From the NCBI GenBank assembly GCA_030847615.1, contig JAUMIR010000003.1:335549756-335613755 (forward strand): a stretch of DNA of 64,000 nt, in the 5' to 3' direction. Below are positions 62,601-63,840 of this stretch, in pieces. The translations under genes were made by a program, and so were the position numbers. Within the stretch, counting starts at the first letter, position 1; each line of letters starts with the position of its first letter. A model generated the notes under the pieces. That model searched no databases. It had not been told where the DNA came from and was given only the letters and a program-made list of their open reading frames with translations. Source of the stretch: Gambelia wislizenii. Taxonomy: Eukaryota; Chordata; Lepidosauria; Squamata; Crotaphytidae.

Positions 62601-63268
62601 GTAGTATTAGTAGTTTTCTGGGTGATCTGCTGTAGATTTTAAAAAAAAAAGGATTTCTGATTTTCAGACAATAGTAATTACAAAACTAATCCAAATCCCA
62701 CCTCATTATTGAAGTCTCTGGGGACCGGAAACTAAGACTTTATTTTTGTGTTGAATAACTATGAGATTAAAACAAATTACTATGCTTCAAATTGTTTAAT
62801 TCTAGGTGTGTCTTTTGCATTTGGCTATAGCTCATGGTTGTCTGGGTTCTAGAAAAAAAAAAGTAGCTCCCAGAAGACTGCAGTCTGCCTACCCTGGTGT
62901 AACATCTATAACTGAAAAACTTGAAGCATTCAGATTCAAACACAAATGAGAAACCTAAACTGCGTAAAACTACTTGTTCTTATTTCTTCAGAAGTAAACA
63001 TAAAATAGCATCACTCATACTCACAGAGAAGACAACAAAGATAATAAAGATAACACAACATTACCTTAAGTTTATCTGGTGAAGTATATGGTGCTTCAGG
63101 AGCATATATTCTAAAAATATCAGCAAGACAACATGCTACAAGCAAACGCACATCTTTATCAGGATGTTTTAGGAAAAAATCAGAAGCAAGATGTAAAGCA
63201 AGATTTAGATACAGCTCCTTTTCTTCTTCAGAGTCCTGGTCCATATCCATGAAGGTTTTCACAACCAT
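5028..63268 (-). CDS. PDS5B: PDS5B, cohesin-associated HEAT-repeat protein (12 internal exons, partial)
   Basis: This gene encodes the sister-chromatid cohesion regulator PDS5B (APRIN), a nuclear HEAT-repeat protein. It binds cohesin and works with WAPL, sororin and acetyltransferases to control cohesin release and cohesion. Twelve exons, each bounded by AG acceptors and GT donors, splice to 481 codons (1443 nt) with no stop or frame conflict. The translation is collinear with vertebrate PDS5B residues 37-517 as I remember them. Paralogue-specific stretches such as [19 protein letters not shown] and [20 protein letters not shown] favour PDS5B over PDS5A. The APEAPY motif, equivalent to the conserved APDAPY motif of Pds5 proteins, is at residues 92-97. 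One difference from my memory of human PDS5B is ETNERM for ETTERM in exon 20687-20800. The start-codon exon and the C-terminal half, including the AT-hook-rich tail, lie outside the window. Intron sizes run from 155 bp to 23.7 kb. Confidence 0.96.
5343..6050 (-). pseudogene. LINE 3' end (CR1/L2-like) relic
   Basis: The minus strand from about 5965 to 5663 encodes a reading frame with [40 protein letters not shown] and WNDLPEEI. This is the usual layout of the C-terminus of a CR1/L2-type ORF2 protein. Beyond it the minus strand continues with [20 protein letters not shown] codons. It ends in a non-coding 3' tail with (AAAT)n and (GTA)n simple repeats at 5358-5415. No reverse-transcriptase core is visible, so the copy is strongly 5'-truncated. 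The clade is uncertain. Confidence 0.65.
6169..7296. mobile_element. 1.1-kb pogo/Tigger-like MITE carrying two hairpin arrays
   Basis: TA target duplications (6167-6168 and 7297-7298) flank CAGTTGTCCCTCCACATTCG and CGAATGTGGAGGGGCAACAG. The first part (6240-6640) shares GTCTGGCCAGCCTGGCTGGC and GCCTTTCTGAGGGGACTCC hairpin modules with the element at 32651-34050. The second part (6645-7110) is a 62-63 bp minisatellite. A final module near 7160-7225 is an inverted pair around AAGGCAGCGAAGGG and CCCTTCGCTGCCTT. Confidence 0.85.
6645..7110. repeat. Minisatellite, 62-63 bp unit, 8 copies
   Basis: The string CAGAGTGGC (once CAAAGTGGC) recurs at 6661, 6723, 6785, 6848, 6911, 6974, 7037 and 7100, a spacing of 62 or 63 bp. 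Each unit holds the palindrome GGGGGCTTCTGAAGCCCCC or a one- to two-base variant, so each unit can fold into its own hairpin. Unit lengths divisible or nearly divisible by three create long repetitive open frames in most phases. Confidence 0.95.
7430..9140 (+). mobile_element. 5'-truncated L1 LINE (ORF2 C-terminus and 3' UTR)
   Basis: The plus strand encodes an L1-type ORF2 C-terminal region. It starts near [20 protein letters not shown] (about 7531) and passes WSSQEAF-like and [20 protein letters not shown]. It ends with the zinc-knuckle-like [18 protein letters not shown] (about 8280-8335), typical of L1 ORF2. A frameshift near 8106-8110 separates the two reading frames and a stop lies upstream at about 7530. 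The rest is an AT-rich 3' UTR ending in AATAAAGAATAATTTT and a short A-run at about 9140. The 5' limit is approximate. Confidence 0.85.
9141..11857. other. Intron sequence, no gene recognised
   Basis: I see no exon or coding frame here. A CR1-like 3' tail may lie near 9400-9440 (CCATCCAACTGTGATTCTATG). A short (TTTG)n run is at 11099-11122. Confidence 0.5.
11858..12062 (-). mobile_element. tRNA-derived SINE with Bov-B-like tail (minus strand)
   Basis: On the minus strand the head reads AGAGCTAGTGTAGCGTAGTG (box A-like) and later CAGGGTTTGAATGCCC (box B-like). It continues with GTGACCTTGGGCAAGTCAC and ends with TTGCTGTAAGTTTGAATCGA before a GACCTGAAG tail. This is the architecture of a Sauria-type or CORE-like SINE. 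The exact family is uncertain. Confidence 0.7.
12262..12342. repeat. Trinucleotide microsatellite (ATC/ACT)n
   Basis: The stretch is an imperfect run of ATC, ACC and ACT triplets between TATCACTACTAC and ACAACATTTA. It sits in a simple-repeat context directly before the DIRS-like element. Confidence 0.85.
12426..12620. repeat. Left inverted terminal repeat of the old DIRS-like element
   Basis: It begins near GAGGACAGGTTGCTTGCC and aligns in reverse complement with 20060-20244. By eye the pair is clearly similar but has many substitutions and small indels. Limits are approximate. Confidence 0.7.
12698..12770. repeat. Internal complementary region of the old DIRS-like element
   Basis: ACTACAGTTACAGGTAAGCA then ACCTGTCCTC is the reverse complement of the element's left end. 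CTTCATGGCCTCTGTGACTC then ACACAAATG is the reverse complement of its right end. The two halves abut, as they would in a circularised DIRS intermediate. Confidence 0.75.
12901..13122 (-). pseudogene. Tyrosine-recombinase C-terminal relic (old DIRS-like element)
   Basis: The minus strand reads [20 protein letters not shown] followed by SAIRLSEG. This resembles the SKWI..CIRLAYE...HSTR segment of DIRS-type tyrosine recombinases, but the histidine of HxxR is lost. The frame ends in a stop at 12901. It is the expected 3'-most gene of the element. Confidence 0.55.
13261..13507. mobile_element. Tigger-like MITE inside the old DIRS-like element
   Basis: It opens with CAGAGGGCCCTTGGTATCCG and TGGTTCCAGGACTCCCCA, and closes with GGATAAGGAAGACTGACTA. 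TA follows and precedes it. A (TA)n microsatellite at 13417-13444 sits inside. It is the same subfamily as 28946-29162 and 40961-41169. Confidence 0.8.
13779..14840 (-). pseudogene. CR1 LINE, 5'-truncated (RT C-terminus and 3' UTR)
   Basis: The minus strand encodes an open reading frame running from [20 protein letters not shown] and [18 protein letters not shown] through the catalytic FADDTKL. It goes on to [28 protein letters not shown] and a C-terminus ending FKQRLDGHL at 13883. This is the 3' half of a CR1 ORF2. Downstream, the 3' UTR ends in tandem ATTCTATG-type repeats at 13779-13818, diagnostic for CR1. The 5' junction, where the reading frame leaves CR1 similarity, is near 14840. The open frame is intact over about 320 codons, so the insertion is younger than the DIRS-like element it interrupts. 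Confidence 0.92.
15286..15492 (-). pseudogene. RNase H-domain relic (old DIRS-like element)
   Basis: The minus-strand frame contains [14 protein letters not shown] [20 protein letters not shown] and [17 protein letters not shown]. The HxPGExNxxxDxLSR signature marks the end of the RNase H domain in DIRS and related retrotransposon pol proteins. A stop at 15286 truncates it. Confidence 0.65.
15845..16489 (-). pseudogene. Reverse-transcriptase relic (old DIRS-like element)
   Basis: The segment 16489-16160 reads [20 protein letters not shown], then [20 protein letters not shown], and [20 protein letters not shown]. These are fingers and palm of a DIRS-type RT with the first catalytic Asp in LDLKDAHFH. 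The segment 16048-15845 reads [20 protein letters not shown], the stretch after the YLDD box. The YLDD region itself is degenerate between them. Frames differ, so the gene is broken. Confidence 0.75.
19340..19454 (+). mobile_element. Short poly(A)-tailed LINE-mediated insertion with 11-bp target duplication
   Basis: The 115-bp insert contains AATAAAAAATAAAATG and ends in a 16-base-class A run. It is flanked by the direct repeat GAAAGACGAAT at 19329-19339 and 19455-19465. Poly(A) plus a long target duplication indicates target-primed retrotransposition, probably of an extremely 5'-truncated L1. Confidence 0.85.
20060..20244. repeat. Right inverted terminal repeat of the old DIRS-like element
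   Basis: GGAACTGATGG, CATGCTGGTCACATGG, CCGCCAAAACACTTACATAA and TTTGTGTGAGT all match the reverse complement of 12426-12620 with substitutions. The right edge is set by the match to the internal complementary region. Confidence 0.7.
20687..20800 (-). CDS. PDS5B: PDS5B exon, residues 452-490 (both end codons split)
   Basis: The exon is 114 nt with acceptor tttttag|T and donor AA|gtacgt. It reads [20 protein letters not shown] and then [17 protein letters not shown] plus two bases of Lys490. The Asn in ETNERM is Thr in my memory of the human protein. A 15.6-kb intron follows. Confidence 0.95.
21541..21629. mobile_element. Fragment of a Tigger-like MITE (right end)
   Basis: The sequence GCAAATGTGGAGGGCCAACTA followed by TA matches the right terminus of the nearby MITEs. 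A G-run lies at about 21550. I could not find the matching left end. Confidence 0.5.
21869..22020 (-). CDS. PDS5B: PDS5B exon, residues 402-452 (split codon)
   Basis: The exon is 152 nt with acceptor ttttag|TGG and donor CG|gtaggt. The translation is [20 protein letters not shown] through YYQNSIDD plus two bases of an Arg codon, matching PDS5B. Confidence 0.96.
22137..22367. mobile_element. Tigger-like MITE, 231 bp
   Basis: TA target duplications flank CAGTTATCCCTCCGTATTC and GAATATGAAGGGACAGCTA. Internally it has GGATTTTGGTATCTACGGG and CCTGGAACCAAACCCCTG, the usual second inner repeat of this family. No hairpin array is present. Confidence 0.8.
23008..23552. mobile_element. Tc1/mariner-like element, internally decayed
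   Basis: TA target sites flank termini CAGTGTCTTGCGGAAGTATT and AATACTTCTGCAAGGCAGTG. The inner repeats TTTGACTTTTCCACAT and TGTGAAAAAGTCAAAG face each other. A plus-strand remnant near 23125-23170 reads [16 protein letters not shown] codons, resembling the DLNPIENLW segment at the end of Tc1 transposases, but with stops. The 545-bp copy is non-autonomous. Confidence 0.75.
23630..23880. repeat. Tandem pair of hairpins, probable DIRS-type terminal remnant
   Basis: Two direct repeats start GTTAGACTTACCATGAATAT at 23636 and 23758. Each is followed by a stem such as AGGAGCAATCCACTTTG pairing with CAAAGTGGATTGTTCCT. The second ends GATAACCCAGTCAAACTGGA, the complement of a stretch in the first. 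CTTACC followed by a long inverted repeat is the terminal layout of the DIRS elements at 12426 and 51490, so I infer a DIRS-like terminus or solo remnant. Confidence 0.5.
23960..24330 (+). pseudogene. LINE 3'-end relic (CR1/L2-like)
   Basis: The plus strand includes codons reading [19 protein letters not shown], like the KTFLFRQAF end of CR1/L2-type ORF2. A 3' UTR and (ATT)n at about 24231-24255 follow. It is short and weak evidence. Confidence 0.45.
24355..24560 (-). mobile_element. LINE 3'-tail relic (minus strand)
   Basis: TTTATTTGCTGCCTTTCTCTC and the following A-rich, AATAAAAG-rich stretch match the 3' tail type at 5400-5470 and 26617-26700. Only non-coding sequence is visible. Confidence 0.4.
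24827..24972 (-). CDS. PDS5B: PDS5B exon, residues 353-401
   Basis: The exon is 146 nt with acceptor gtacag|AA and donor AGG|gtaagt. It completes Glu353 and reads [18 protein letters not shown] through [10 protein letters not shown], a strongly conserved HEAT-repeat segment. Confidence 0.97.
25907..26043. mobile_element. hAT-like MITE with 8-bp target duplication
   Basis: The perfect direct repeat CTTTAGAC (25899-25906 and 26044-26051) flanks a 137-bp palindromic element. Its ends are CAGTGGTGTTCAACCTGTGG and CCGCAGGTTGGATACCACAG. The 8-bp duplication and CAGTGGT ends are typical of hAT elements. The interior GGACTACAGCTCCCAGAATC is shared with 38739-38872. Confidence 0.93.
26583..26760 (-). 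mobile_element. (AAT)n microsatellite and LINE 3' tail
   Basis: A run of AAT triplets (26583-26617) adjoins TTTATTTATTTATTTTTACC and CCGCCCTTCTGTT, then CGGGGCGGCGTACAATAA. On the minus strand this reads as a LINE-type 3' end (GTACGCCGCCCCG then TAAATAAATAAA) like the one at 5400-5470. Confidence 0.5.
27094..27188 (-). CDS. PDS5B: PDS5B exon, residues 321-353 (both end codons split)
   Basis: The exon is 95 nt with acceptor aaacag|G and donor ACAG|gtatca. The first G completes Arg321 (AG|G). The exon then reads [20 protein letters not shown] to LAKDLT, and the last G begins Glu353. Confidence 0.95.
28378..28525. repeat. AT-rich repeat (AATTAAAATT-type)
   Basis: About 150 bp of irregular repeats of AAATTATTAAAATTATTAAA with its complement ends 26 bp from the exon donor at 28550. 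It could form AT hairpins. Confidence 0.8.
28551..28666 (-). CDS. PDS5B: PDS5B exon, residues 283-321 (split codon)
   Basis: The exon is 116 nt with acceptor ttctag|AGC and donor AG|gtataa, a slightly weak donor. The translation is [20 protein letters not shown] through PLWQCYLG plus two bases of an Arg codon. Confidence 0.95.
28946..29162. mobile_element. Tigger-like MITE, 217 bp
   Basis: It opens CAGTGGGACCTTGGTATCCA and closes GGATACAGAGGGCTGACTA. The inner TGGCTTCAGGACTCTCCCA and CCAAAATCCATGGATGCTCA match copies at 13261 and 40961. Both flanks are TT, so the expected TA target has mutated or differs here. Confidence 0.75.
29760..30130 (-). mobile_element. LINE-like relic, same family as 5343-6050
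   Basis: GGGCTTTATAACCAGCATTC, GAAACAGACTGGTAGCCACA and AAGATGTAACTAAGGCATC correspond to the strings at 5830-6040 (GGGCTTTAAAGGTAATAACC, CTGACAGCCAGTGGAATG). No usable coding frame remains. Confidence 0.45.
30218..30358 (-). CDS. PDS5B: PDS5B exon, residues 236-282
   Basis: The exon is 141 nt (47 codons) with acceptor ctttcag|TTC and donor AAG|gtaagt. It encodes [20 protein letters not shown] through QLEFKLK. The residues [10 protein letters not shown] and [14 protein letters not shown] distinguish it from PDS5A, which I recall as LVLGRSSVSD and LFAIDPHLLLSVMP. Confidence 0.97.
30457..30545. mobile_element. Small MITE with CTGCAATTCTATAC termini
   Basis: GCTGCAATTCTATAC at the left faces GTACAGGATTGCATTG at the right. 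The core CCCCAGTGAACTTAATGG is also found diverged at 3720-3760, 21170-21195, 34500-34560 and 38240-38285, so this is an old, common repeat. Confidence 0.55.
31140..32480. other. Intron sequence, no gene recognised
   Basis: The segment is moderately GC-rich at 31190-31700 with short repeated strings such as CCACCTCCCAAAG (31518 and 31670). Short open frames lack recognisable domains and I see no splice-bounded exon. A G-run is at 32034-32044. Confidence 0.5.
32651..34050. mobile_element. 1.4-kb pogo/Tigger-like MITE with long hairpin array
   Basis: TA target duplications (32649-32650 and 34051-34052) flank CAGTCGTCCCTCCACATTCG and the right end GTCGAGGGGCAACTG. The interior is a GC-rich array of hairpin units. 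Each has a stem pairing CCGGCCTTCCGAAGCG with CGCTTCGGAAGGCCGG around GGGGCTTTGGAGCCCC. The opening module (GTCTGGCCAGCCTGGCTGGC) is shared with 6169-7296. No transposase frame is present. Confidence 0.88.
32870..33490. repeat. Tandem hairpin array, about 100-125 bp unit, six copies
   Basis: GGGAGGAGGC followed by TGCGCTGCC (or a close variant) recurs at about 32889, 33002, 33126, 33252, 33377 and 33479. Each unit carries one copy of the CTTCCGAAGCG...CGCTTCGGAAG stem with GGGGCTTTGGAGCCCC at its centre. Further degraded units continue to about 33980 with TTAGAAGCC-type cores. Confidence 0.9.
34168..34248 (-). CDS. PDS5B: PDS5B exon, residues 209-235
   Basis: The exon is 81 nt (27 codons) with acceptor tttcag|AAC and donor AAT|gtaagt. 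The translation starts [17 protein letters not shown] and ends EPYITN. It lies only 117 bp from the end of the 1.4-kb hairpin-array MITE at 32651-34050. Confidence 0.96.
35100..37460. other. Intron sequence, no gene recognised
   Basis: I found no recognisable exon or element in this 2.4-kb stretch, apart from a perfect inverted repeat at 36041-36056 and 36109-36124. Confidence 0.5.
37469..37595 (-). CDS. PDS5B: PDS5B exon, residues 166-208
   Basis: The exon is 127 nt with acceptor tttcag|C and donor AAG|gtaagc. With the preceding two bases it reads [18 protein letters not shown] and runs to LVNLVPAHK. It is collinear with PDS5B and ends in phase 0. Confidence 0.96.
38289..38648 (+). mobile_element. 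Solo LTR with 5-bp target duplication
   Basis: A 360-bp segment begins TGTCAGGCTCCTCCC and ends TACATCGCA. It is flanked by CTGGG at 38284-38288 and 38649-38653. TG...CA ends, a 5-bp duplication and a polyadenylation signal in GCCAATAAAGAAAT near 38598 make this a solo LTR. The orientation follows the AATAAA. The parent family, Gypsy or endogenous retrovirus, is not identifiable here. It is unlike the copia LTR in the window. Confidence 0.85.
38739..38872. mobile_element. hAT-like MITE with 8-bp target duplication
   Basis: Flanks AAATATGT and AAATGTGT (one mismatch) surround a 134-bp element with ends CAGTGGTTCCCAAACTTTGG and GTCTGAGAAACACTG. The interior GGACTTCAACTCCCAGAAGC matches the copy at 25907-26043. 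Confidence 0.88.
39016..39113 (-). CDS. PDS5B: PDS5B exon, residues 134-166 (split codon)
   Basis: The exon is 98 nt with acceptor tatag|AAC and donor AA|gtgagt, leaving two bases of an Asn codon (phase 2). The translation [20 protein letters not shown] continues to TLFSVI. The split codon is completed correctly by the C at the start of the next exon. Confidence 0.96.
39269..39355 (-). CDS. PDS5B: PDS5B exon, residues 105-133
   Basis: The exon is 87 nt (29 codons), phase 0 at both ends, with acceptor tcctgtag-like tgtag|GAT and donor GAG|gtgagt. The translation begins [17 protein letters not shown] and ends RYFYLLE, an N-terminal HEAT-repeat helix pair. Only 155 bp of intron separates it from the next exon. 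Confidence 0.96.
40004..40272. mobile_element. Palindromic MITE with 33-bp hairpin arms
   Basis: The arms at 40108-40140 and 40178-40210 are reverse complements with a single mismatch and a 37-bp loop. Outer ends GTCCAACCCCCATATCC and GGTATCATATGGGAGAG then ATCGTACTG|TA are diverged inverted repeats. The family resembles the Tigger group by its ends. Limits are approximate. Confidence 0.65.
40961..41169. mobile_element. Tigger-like MITE, about 209 bp
   Basis: It starts CACTGGGCCCTCAATATCTG and GGTTTGTTCCAGGACCCCAT after TA, and ends GGATAAGGAGAGCCAATGCTA. The inner string ATACCAAAATCCATGGATGA matches 13261-13507 and 28946-29162. Confidence 0.75.
41230..41713. mobile_element. Pogo/Tigger-like MITE with hairpin units
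   Basis: TA target duplications flank CAGTCGTCCCTTCACATTCG and CGCGAATGGTGAGGGGCAAC then TG. Interior hairpins include GGGGCCTCTGGAGGCCCC and GGAGCCTTCTAAGGCTCC, with repeated TCCCCGGGCCTCCCCCCTC. It is related to 4397-4737. Confidence 0.85.
42063..42590. mobile_element. Tigger-like MITE (second type) with about 90-bp internal repeats
   Basis: TA target duplications flank CAGTAGCACCCCCGCATCC and the right end ATATGGGGGTGCTACTG, a well-conserved inverted pair. Inside, GGGGCAAAGGG-GAAGGGGACAAG-type units with GCCAGTTCGCTCCTCC recur three or four times at about 60-90 bp spacing. Its ends differ from the other hairpin MITEs but the plan is the same. Confidence 0.85.
42600..43427. other. Intron sequence, no gene recognised
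   Basis: No element or exon is recognised between the MITE and the copia insertion. The 5 bases 43423-43427 (GTTTC) are the copia target duplication. Confidence 0.5.
43428..44089 (-). repeat. Copia 3' LTR (662 bp)
   Basis: The plus strand begins TGTCAGGGATGATGGGAG and ends TTTTCCTTAACA. It is the direct repeat of 48305-48966. On the element's sense strand the LTR begins TGTTAAGG and ends CCTGACA. Confidence 0.97.
44091..44099 (-). promoter_or_regulatory. Copia polypurine tract
   Basis: The sense strand reads CGGAGGGGAT immediately before the 3' LTR. This is the usual position for the primer of second-strand DNA synthesis. Confidence 0.8.
44121..48086 (-). CDS. Copia Gag-Pol polyprotein, 1,321 aa, with a changed RT active site
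   Basis: One frame encodes the whole polyprotein. Residues 1-200 are a copia-type Gag (NYSTWK near 13-18). The CCHC knuckle is C218, C221, H226, C231. The aspartic protease motif is DSGAT at 286-290. The integrase zinc site is H420, H425, C452, C455, with catalytic D483, D545 and E581 (D-D35-E). Reverse transcriptase spans about 840-1090 and contains KWVYKRK, GFAQQQ and [10 protein letters not shown]. RNase H with STTEAEF and [15 protein letters not shown] closes the protein. The family length is about 1,300-1,450 residues, so it is full-length. The RT box that is YVDD in copia elements reads YVDY at 1009-1012 (codon TAT at 45051-45053), losing one metal-binding aspartate. RT activity is probably abolished even though the frame is open. 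The start ATG at 48086 lies 218 bp inside the 5' LTR. Confidence 0.96.
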   Translation of the reverse strand: MEFLKFSKLNRNNYSTWKIYAQSLLVKEGLWSTVETGLAADADEATKERDSKAKACLYLMLEEDLINDVRDKTSAKDVWDTLQRLHTPSTAFAKMLWSKRIYRQKMAKGQCVIEHLKIMQDLFVQAELRGVQISKEQQCYILVESLDSSWDNITNSLQNLPEAELNRDLIVARILEENQRRMSEQGDSASLKTVPKQQTTPDWRMQEEAASTREQRRCFYCKKIGHLQRHCKHFAAERRKQAESRWQPRQYQKQSRPPFLRDSGNKKGVATMIKEKQNANSKWLVDSGATSLMCNDINLISNRKSANVNAVVLADGKELSTVNQMGTVYIPGLKENFNDVLHVKELENNLLSVSRLTERDYTVIFEKNMCKIKLNGELRGIGLKKDKLYYLEDNIDSYRVEEANNIENIPIHKDCIHELHRKFGHASFKCLKNLISMCPDLKVTECKNHLDCTVCQQVKVRAFPVAKKTKRIAQRPFQYVHADVAQANCLSLGGSKYFLVIVDRYTRFAFVRIMKNKSDTGQSLKAWVRMVERQFDSRVGTIITDRGGEFLNNQLFNWFQKVGIRHETTNPACPSEDGLAEKKIQDIKRITACMMADARVKDSFWAEATLTAIHISNRLYHSEIEDIPYRVLYGRMPNYKYLRVFGQFAHVYTPACFRKKGEPKSKRLRFLGYSGNSYKFHLDGKQVQYSRSANFERHAGWDKLHANKEVFLRLGSSNEPEAQTEPISGNGGVSVKQEASPSSSGSSSDDEIASRPTTTRMTEDKRFSHRTTTPSRESEDERDRTADFIPRRSHRVRKPPDRFVVTKARACLAVEEPESFEELESYSSEEQERWFDAMDNEFGCLVNKDVFEIVDRPKDKKVIGCKWVYKRKEMPDGSIKYKARLVAKGFAQQQYENYDKTYSPTAKPESLRMVLAVAVKRNLVVEHFDFETAYLNAVLDEEIFMEQPQGFEENGSQRVYKLKKALYGLKQSARAWNLCINDELVKLGYKRSIADACVYTKGDIVLVIYVDYLCVAAKSKQEIESVKRELSKKFVLKDLGVLKSYLGICVEWTEEGHCLLSQRNKIERLIEKCGLQNAKIVRAPMTTGFVSEETTRVFEDKILFRSIIGSLQFISCHTRPDISYAVNVLSRRVNDPKIEDWTAVKHLLRYLKGTLDRKLIIRSSSSDLDCYVDSSFASELGDKKSVTGMIIKYSESPIVWRSRKQTNVAISTTEAEFAALNEIVNEVQWIKQLLNDLNESYKIPVEILEDSQSCIVMAETESLKNRTKYVGVRYQNVRDMVQKGEIELRYIETQHNIADLFTKALTAEKHERLTQMVGMTL
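48289..48303 (-). promoter_or_regulatory. Copia primer-binding site matching the initiator tRNA-Met anticodon arm
   Basis: The plus strand CTGGGCCCATAACCC lies one base from the 5' LTR. It equals the anticodon stem-loop of vertebrate initiator tRNA-Met as I remember it. The element's RNA therefore pairs with the middle of the tRNA, not its 3' end. Drosophila copia is known to use a 5' fragment of this tRNA cut in the anticodon loop as primer. Confidence 0.88.
48305..48966 (-). repeat. Copia 5' LTR (662 bp)
   Basis: It is the second copy of the 43428-44089 sequence, and no difference was seen on reading. It contains a TATATAAATATACTATAT stretch and an internal AT-rich region near 48530-48560. 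Confidence 0.97.
48972..49605. other. Intron sequence with one unassigned open frame
   Basis: A 95-codon minus-strand frame (49307-49020) has an acidic, non-repetitive composition ([25 protein letters not shown]). It lacks a recognised domain or splice context. I do not call it a gene. Confidence 0.35.
49606..49797. mobile_element. Palindromic MITE, 192 bp
   Basis: The ends CACTGTTATAGAGCTATTAT and ATAATAGTGCTATAGCAGTG face each other. TTCCACTTTAACTGC pairs with GCAGTTAAAGTGGAA, and CCTGTGGAATTCTGGGGTTT with a diverged partner. TA lies on both flanks. The whole element can fold into one long hairpin. Confidence 0.85.
50858..51022 (-). mobile_element. 5S rRNA-derived SINE, truncated (minus strand)
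   Basis: GTGTGTAAGTGCCTTCAGAT is the tail end, followed by TAGGGTTTTCTTAGGCAAGG and the body shared with 2050-2262. It ends at TCAATCCAAGTACT, the start of the 5S-like head, where the copy stops. Confidence 0.75.
51543..51659. repeat. Left inverted terminal repeat of the DIRS element
   Basis: The 117 bp from ATCCGTCTGCTTTGGGG to CAGTCTGTT are the reverse complement of 57143-57259. I count two mismatches (CTCCCGG against CTCCAGG, GGAAACA against GGAGACA). Confidence 0.95.
51848..51955. repeat. Internal complementary region of the DIRS element
   Basis: The first half (51848-51904) is the reverse complement of the outer left end at about 51490-51546, including GAAAAGAACGTATCACAGGT. The second half (51921-51955) is the reverse complement of the outer right end, including CTCCAGAGCATCCGTCTGC. 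A C/G homopolymer (51910-51920) separates them. This is the expected template for completing the element ends in the circular intermediate. Confidence 0.9.
51995..53283 (-). pseudogene. DIRS tyrosine recombinase (frameshifted)
   Basis: The first frame (53283-52228) has a SAM-like N-terminal domain ([35 protein letters not shown]). The catalytic Arg is in [12 protein letters not shown]. Near 52300 the frame shifts to 52384-51995, which carries [20 protein letters not shown], the HxxR box as HSTW and the nucleophile Tyr in [12 protein letters not shown]. The second catalytic Arg is Trp (codon at 52166-52168), consistent with a CpG transition. The enzyme would normally resolve the circular cDNA into the genome. 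This copy is dead through the frameshift and the Arg loss. Confidence 0.9.
53022..55198 (-). pseudogene. DIRS reverse transcriptase-RNase H (one nonsense codon, one frameshift)
   Basis: The N-terminal part (55198-54743) ends [18 protein letters not shown] then TGA (54743-54745). The same frame continues as [38 protein letters not shown] and [20 protein letters not shown] until about 54410. A frameshift then leads to [19 protein letters not shown] and the intact catalytic YPYLDDLLI. RNase H follows with [24 protein letters not shown] and VRTDN, then [19 protein letters not shown]. The frame closes at 53022, overlapping the recombinase gene by 262 bp. It overlaps gag by about 305 bp at its start. 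Confidence 0.92.
54894..56988 (-). pseudogene. DIRS gag (one frameshift)
   Basis: The start frame at 56988 reads [20 protein letters not shown] and, further on, [20 protein letters not shown]. It ends at 56278. A frameshift at the C-run near 56283-56302 moves to the frame ending at 54894. That frame has an acidic middle ([17 protein letters not shown]), a helical domain ([38 protein letters not shown]) and a basic tail ([11 protein letters not shown]). This is the usual plan of DIRS Gag proteins, which have no zinc knuckle here. The indel in a homopolymer may also be an assembly error. Confidence 0.8.
57143..57259. repeat. Right inverted terminal repeat of the DIRS element
   Basis: It is the reverse complement of 51543-51659 over 117 bp with two mismatches. 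The unique outer right arm continues to about 57290 and matches the second half of the internal complementary region. Confidence 0.95.
57300..60300 (-). pseudogene. Third, heavily decayed DIRS-like pol relic
   Basis: On the minus strand around 59275-59190 the codons read [13 protein letters not shown], one stop, then [12 protein letters not shown]. This is a decayed VFTKxxxVVAAxLRRQG-(V)YPYLDDWL segment of DIRS-like reverse transcriptase. Below it (about 59090-59020) comes an EKS-LVPF-I-GTLLD-like stretch matching the segment after YLDD. Most of the surrounding 57.3-60.3 kb shows no other recognisable feature, so the element limits are unknown. Confidence 0.5.
60338..60747 (+). repeat. LTR-like segment (uncertain)
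   Basis: The stretch starts TGTAACAGACACCCCCCC and contains TTACAATAAAGTGGCCCGTA followed by CAATATTCTGTGTCTTGTCT. This layout resembles an LTR polyadenylation region and U5. I could not find a target duplication, so ends and identity are open. Confidence 0.35.
61490..61800 (-). mobile_element. LINE 3'-end relic
   Basis: TTTTATATTGCTTTCATTTTC, followed by an A-rich AATAAAAACAGTAAA stretch and AAAAATGCCTAGGTAAACAG, resembles 24355-24510. The minus strand would carry a LINE 3' end. No coding frame survives. Confidence 0.35.
61960..63064. other. Intron sequence, no gene recognised
   Basis: The segment is AT-rich and has no exon or identifiable element. It ends at the donor of the PDS5B exon at 63065. 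Confidence 0.5.
63065..63268 (-). CDS. PDS5B: PDS5B exon, residues 37-104
   Basis: The exon is 204 nt (68 codons), bounded by a ttttggcag acceptor and an AAG|gtaatg donor, phase 0 at both ends. It starts at [10 protein letters not shown] and ends at YTSPDKLK, and carries APEAPY. The opening ATG is internal to the protein: in the family it follows MVRRLK from the preceding exon, which is not in the window. A 23,709-bp intron follows. Confidence 0.97.
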
Positions 63269-63628
63269 CTGCCAAAAGCAAGTTTGAAGATAAGCAACAT
63301 TCTATACATAAGAAGCCTATACTACACATATACCTATGGGGAGAGAAAGGCTTTTTTTCTTTTCCAGTCATTTACCTGAAGTAAATGAACTTTGGCTTTC
63401 TTCTCATGTTAGTAGAAAACAGTTAAATTCCAAAAATAATTTATAAATGACAGCCTTGTATTACACCTTCAGGTATATATCAATTAATGAGCTGCTACTG
63501 CTTCTTATCCTAATCATCATCAACAACAACAGCATGAAAATGAATGAGTTATAGATGTACAAAATCAATTCTTCCTTCAGGAATTATATGGAAAATACAG
63601 ATGGATCTGATGAAGTAGAGTCTTCACA

Positions 63629-63840
63629 GAATCTTAGATCTGGAAGAGGCCACAAGGGCCATCTAGTTCAACCCCCTGCCATATACAAGGAAAGTACTCT
63701 TGAAAGATGCCCATCCAACCTTTGCTTAAAGACTTCCAAAGAAAGAGAGTTCACCACCGTAGGAGGCAGGGTATTCCACTGTCAAACAGTTCTTGTAGTA
63801 AGAAGTTCTTCCTAATGTTTAGGTGGAATCTCCTTTCTTA
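63629..63840 (-). mobile_element. CR1 3' UTR fragment
   Basis: The plus strand CATCTAGTTCAACCCCCTGC and GCCCATCCAACCTTTGCTTA, then TTCCACTGTCAAACAGTTCT, align with the CR1 3' region at 13850-14010. The terminal ATTCTATG repeats are absent or reduced to AGAATCTTAG. The copy is older than the one at 13779. Confidence 0.8.
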
